The notes under the pieces: generated by a model
What the model was told of the DNA's origin: nothing
The model's database searches: none
Seen by the model: only the letters and a program-made list of their open reading frames with translations
In this document: positions 5,240 through 7,274 of the stretch, piece by piece
Position numbering within the stretch: position 1 is the stretch's first letter
Layout of the letters: every line of letters starts with the position of its first letter
Program-made: the position numbers and the translations under genes
Origin: JAFGFY01 sp964520425
GTDB lineage: Bacteria; Desulfobacterota; DSM-4660; Desulfatiglandales; HGW-15
DNA: 7,274 nucleotides
Assembly: GCA_964520425.1 (NCBI GenBank)
Contig: CAZFMX010000113.1
Location: forward strand, 1-7,274
Direction: 5' to 3'

Positions 5240-6207
5240 TAACCGGCTAGTTTCACTTTCAGGGCTTCCACAACCTTGAAGAGATCGTCCACGACCCCGT
5301 AGTCCGCGACCCTGAATATGGGGGCCTTTTTATCCTTGTTGACGGCAATCACGATCCCGGCACCTGCAATACCTGCCACGTGTTGGAACGCTCCACTGAT
5401 GCCCAAGGCAAGATAGACTTTTGGCTTCACGGATTTCCCCGAGGTTCCCACCTGGTGGTAACTGGGCAGCCAGTTTTTGTCCACGACAGGGCGAGAGCAG
5501 GAGATCACTCCTCCTAAAAGATCCGCTAATTCCTTTACAACTTCAACATTCTCTTCTTCTCCTATCCCCCGTCCAACAGATACCAGGAGATCAGCCTGAG
5601 AAATATCCACTTCGCCTGCTCCTGCTTCCACGAACTCCACGAATTCCTGACGAGGCTCCGGTAGATCCGGGGGAAATTCTTTCTTGAACACTTCTCCTCG
5701 GCGTACTTCCGTCTTTTCAGGCGTGCAGACGGCCTGTCTCAAGGTAATAATATAGCCTTCGGATTTTCTGAAAGAGAGCTTGGAAAAGACCTTCCCACTA
5801 TAGATTTGTCGAGTGACCATGGGACGACCGTTGTCGATCAGGATATCTATGCAGTCCGTTGCAATGGGATAACCGGCTTTGACCGAAAGGGCAGGGGCAA
5901 ATCCCATTCCAAAAGACGTATGTCCTATGAGGGTAAGGAAAGGACGATGTTCCTGAATGAGCCTGTGAAGTATTTCCTTGTAGAGGTCAGGATTGTAATT
6001 TTCCAACCGCTCATCCTCGAAAACGATGACCCTGTCGGCCCATGGGGCTATGTCATCCAGAAATGCCGAATCTCTTCCCCCCAGCAATATGGCTGTCAGG
6101 CTATGGGGGGATTCCTTGCATAGTTCGCTTGCCTTGAAAAGCATCTCGAAAGTAATGTCCCTTACTTCACCTTTCCGGTGTTCCACAACAACAAATATAT
6201 CGGCCAT
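5239..6207 (-). CDS. etfA: Electron transfer flavoprotein subunit alpha
   Basis: 322-residue, FAD-binding alpha subunit of the cytosolic EtfAB heterodimer, which shuttles electrons between acyl-CoA-type flavin dehydrogenases and a quinone reductase or other acceptor. The N-terminal Rossmann-like domain spans about 1-190. The C-terminal FAD domain (about 195-316) carries GRGIG (212-216), SRPVVD (238-243), QVGTSGKSVKP (252-262), the family signature YLALGISGAFQHVAGI (265-280), AVNKD (288-292) and APIFRVADYG (295-304). Length is normal, with no extra N-terminal ferredoxin domain. Its ATG (6205-6207 on the plus strand) directly follows the etfB TAG with no gap, so translation is probably coupled; the upstream GGGGTGAG within etfB may act as its ribosome-binding site. 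Whether this Etf is simple or electron-bifurcating cannot be told here; no dehydrogenase partner is in the window. Confidence 0.95.
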   Translation of the reverse strand: MADIFVVVEHRKGEVRDITFEMLFKASELCKESPHSLTAILLGGRDSAFLDDIAPWADRVIVFEDERLENYNPDLYKEILHRLIQEHRPFLTLIGHTSFGMGFAPALSVKAGYPIATDCIDILIDNGRPMVTRQIYSGKVFSKLSFRKSEGYIITLRQAVCTPEKTEVRRGEVFKKEFPPDLPEPRQEFVEFVEAGAGEVDISQADLLVSVGRGIGEEENVEVVKELADLLGGVISCSRPVVDKNWLPSYHQVGTSGKSVKPKVYLALGISGAFQHVAGIAGAGIVIAVNKDKKAPIFRVADYGVVDDLFKVVEALKVKLAG

Positions 6208-6987
6208 CTAAACACTCACCCCACTTTCTGCCAGGACACGAATGATTTTTTCCGCGACCATGGATGGATCACCCTCTATGATTTCCGCGCCCTCTGTTTC
6301 AGGAGGGAGGAAAGCCTTTTCAACAGTGCTACGTTGTGTGAGATCATCCTCTGTTAGATTAAGATCCCCCACTTTGAACACGTTCAGTTCCTTTTTACTT
6401 GCCTTCCTAATGCCCATGATGGAGACGTATCTCGGTTCATTGATTCCGGTCTGAATACTCATGAGTGCGGGAAACCGTATTTTATAAATCCCATCCATAC
6501 CTCCTTCTAACTCCACTTTAATGGTGGCTTCTCTCTCCTCGGGCTCAATTCCGGTCACTCCAGCGGCATGAGCTATGCCCAGATGCTCAGCCAACATTAT
6601 ACCGACCATCCCGCAGTTATAATCATCAGCCTGCAGCCCGGTGAGTACAAGGTCATGATCCATGCCTCTGATGACCTCCGCCAGGATTCTTGATAAGACA
6701 AAACCGTCCAAACCAAGGTCTTCCGGATCAATCCTGATCGCTTTATCCACCCCCATCGCAAGGGCTCTCCTCAGGATCTCCTCGTCCTCCTCGGAGCCAA
6801 TGGTTACAGCACTCACTGTGCCGCCAGTCTTTTCCCGAAGCAGAACGGCCTCTTCAATGGCATAGTTATCCCAGTCATTGACAACAAAAGCCAAGGCGTC
6901 CTTTTTCACATTTTTCTCAAGTTCATCAATCTCCAGGGTCACCTCCTGGATCATGGGAACTCTCTTAATACAGACAATGATATTCAT
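6208..6987 (-). CDS. etfB: Electron transfer flavoprotein subunit beta
   Basis: 259-residue beta subunit, partner of the EtfA encoded directly after it. It starts MNIIVCIKRVP, the usual FixA/EtfB N-terminus, and contains NDWDNYAIEEAVLLRE (37-52), ALAMGVDKAIRI, and the nucleotide-binding region GLQADDYNCGMVGIMLAEHLG (about 117-137), where EtfB proteins bind AMP or a second FAD. The C-terminal helix (DPSMVAEKIIRVL) matches the arm that embraces EtfA. Start: the frame is open upstream to an ATG at 7026, but GGAGG (6996-7000 on the plus strand) eight bases before ATG 6987 and the family N-terminus fix the start at 6987. In the nucleotide-binding loop YNCG stands where many EtfB proteins have a QTG or similar. 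It is the first gene of the etfBA operon. I see no confident promoter in 7027-7160. Confidence 0.94.
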   Translation of the reverse strand: MNIIVCIKRVPMIQEVTLEIDELEKNVKKDALAFVVNDWDNYAIEEAVLLREKTGGTVSAVTIGSEEDEEILRRALAMGVDKAIRIDPEDLGLDGFVLSRILAEVIRGMDHDLVLTGLQADDYNCGMVGIMLAEHLGIAHAAGVTGIEPEEREATIKVELEGGMDGIYKIRFPALMSIQTGINEPRYVSIMGIRKASKKELNVFKVGDLNLTEDDLTQRSTVEKAFLPPETEGAEIIEGDPSMVAEKIIRVLAESGVSV

Positions 6988-7161
6988 GCATAAGTCCTCC
7001 AAAAGCGTTGGCATAATAGGCTTCAAAGACCAATGACTTTCAGTCCATTATTCAGATACCCGTCTCTACGACATCTTCAACGTGTTTTAAACAGAACGGC
7101 TAGGAACTAAGAATAGTTATTGCTTCTGTCTTTTTCCCTGTAGGAGAATATGGGAATCGTG

Positions 7162-7194
7162 TTTGTGTGTCAAGCCTCGTTTCCACACACCAAA
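7162..7194. repeat. Imperfect inverted repeat upstream of etfB
   Basis: TTTGTGTGT (7162-7170) and ACACACCAAA (7185-7194) pair with one bulged base across a 14-base spacer. The location, 175-207 bp before the etfB start, would suit an operator or a terminator of a gene to the right reading leftwards. No regulator family is recognised from it. Confidence 0.3.
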
Positions 7195-7212
7195 TCATGA
7201 GCGGCATCTTCG

Positions 7213-7274
7213 CGGTAGATTAGTTGTGATCTAAACCCACCGCCTCTGGTGGTGGACCCGGAAAGGTTCTACCG
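7213..7274. other. Cloverleaf-like inverted-repeat element at the right edge
   Basis: CGGTAGA (7213-7219) pairs perfectly with TCTACCG (7268-7274). Inside, almost every base falls into three arms: TTAG/CTAA with a 7-base loop (7220-7234), CCACCGCC/GGTGGTGG with a TCT loop and one G.T pair (7237-7255), and ACC/GGT (7256-7267). It is not a tRNA: there is no T-loop consensus and no 5-bp/7-base anticodon arm. A REP/BIME-type repeat or an IS200/IS605-type end folded as single strand would fit, since GTAG and CTAC flank it, but nothing here identifies it. The window ends at the last paired base. Confidence 0.4.

Noticed and set aside
5421..6865. Plus-strand open frames opposite etfA and etfB
   Set aside because: They are antisense to two unmistakable Etf genes and have low-complexity Ser/Pro/Leu-rich translations typical of shadow frames.
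7213..7274. tRNA gene
   Set aside because: Outline is cloverleaf-like, but the T-arm consensus, the anticodon arm geometry and normal length are absent.

Overview
The window reads as chromosomal DNA of a Gram-negative, probably anaerobic or syntrophic bacterium. An outer-membrane MipA/OmpV-type barrel argues for two membranes. The class II fumarase variant, the EtfBA pair and the tandem SpoIIAA/STAS-like proteins fit a Desulfobacterota-type ('deltaproteobacterial') genome. That placement is inference from gene content, not from a marker gene.

Layout, left to right. 1-107: a strong hairpin, possibly the end of an upstream gene or element. 108-995 (+): a secreted MipA/OmpV-family outer-membrane protein. 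996-2038: a gene-poor, apparently decaying stretch. It holds a SpoIIAA/STAS-like reading frame broken by one in-frame TGA (1248-1673), short frame fragments and a good sigma70-type promoter candidate (1888-1915). 2039-3351 (+): three consecutive 128-residue paralogs, each with a strong Shine-Dalgarno sequence and separated by related 75-77 bp leaders. A further copy of the leader (about 3475-3526) follows the third gene but has no gene behind it. 3693-5081 (+): class II fumarase. 5082-5238: a convergent intergenic gap with hairpins. 6987 down to 5239 (-): etfB then etfA, abutting with no gap. 7027-7274: the upstream region of etfB, with an imperfect inverted repeat and a compact cloverleaf-like inverted-repeat structure at the right edge.

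How the genes fit together: FumC interconverts fumarate and malate. EtfAB carries electrons between flavin dehydrogenases and a membrane or soluble acceptor. Both fit central carbon and acyl-CoA oxidation metabolism, but they are convergent and not one operon. The most distinctive part is about 1.2-3.5 kb: an array of small single-domain proteins that share the predicted strand/helix order of SpoIIAA-like (STAS/SEC14) proteins. It contains one broken divergent member, three intact close copies and one orphan leader, and looks like a locus of repeated duplication, sequence exchange and loss. Their function is not known from the sequence.
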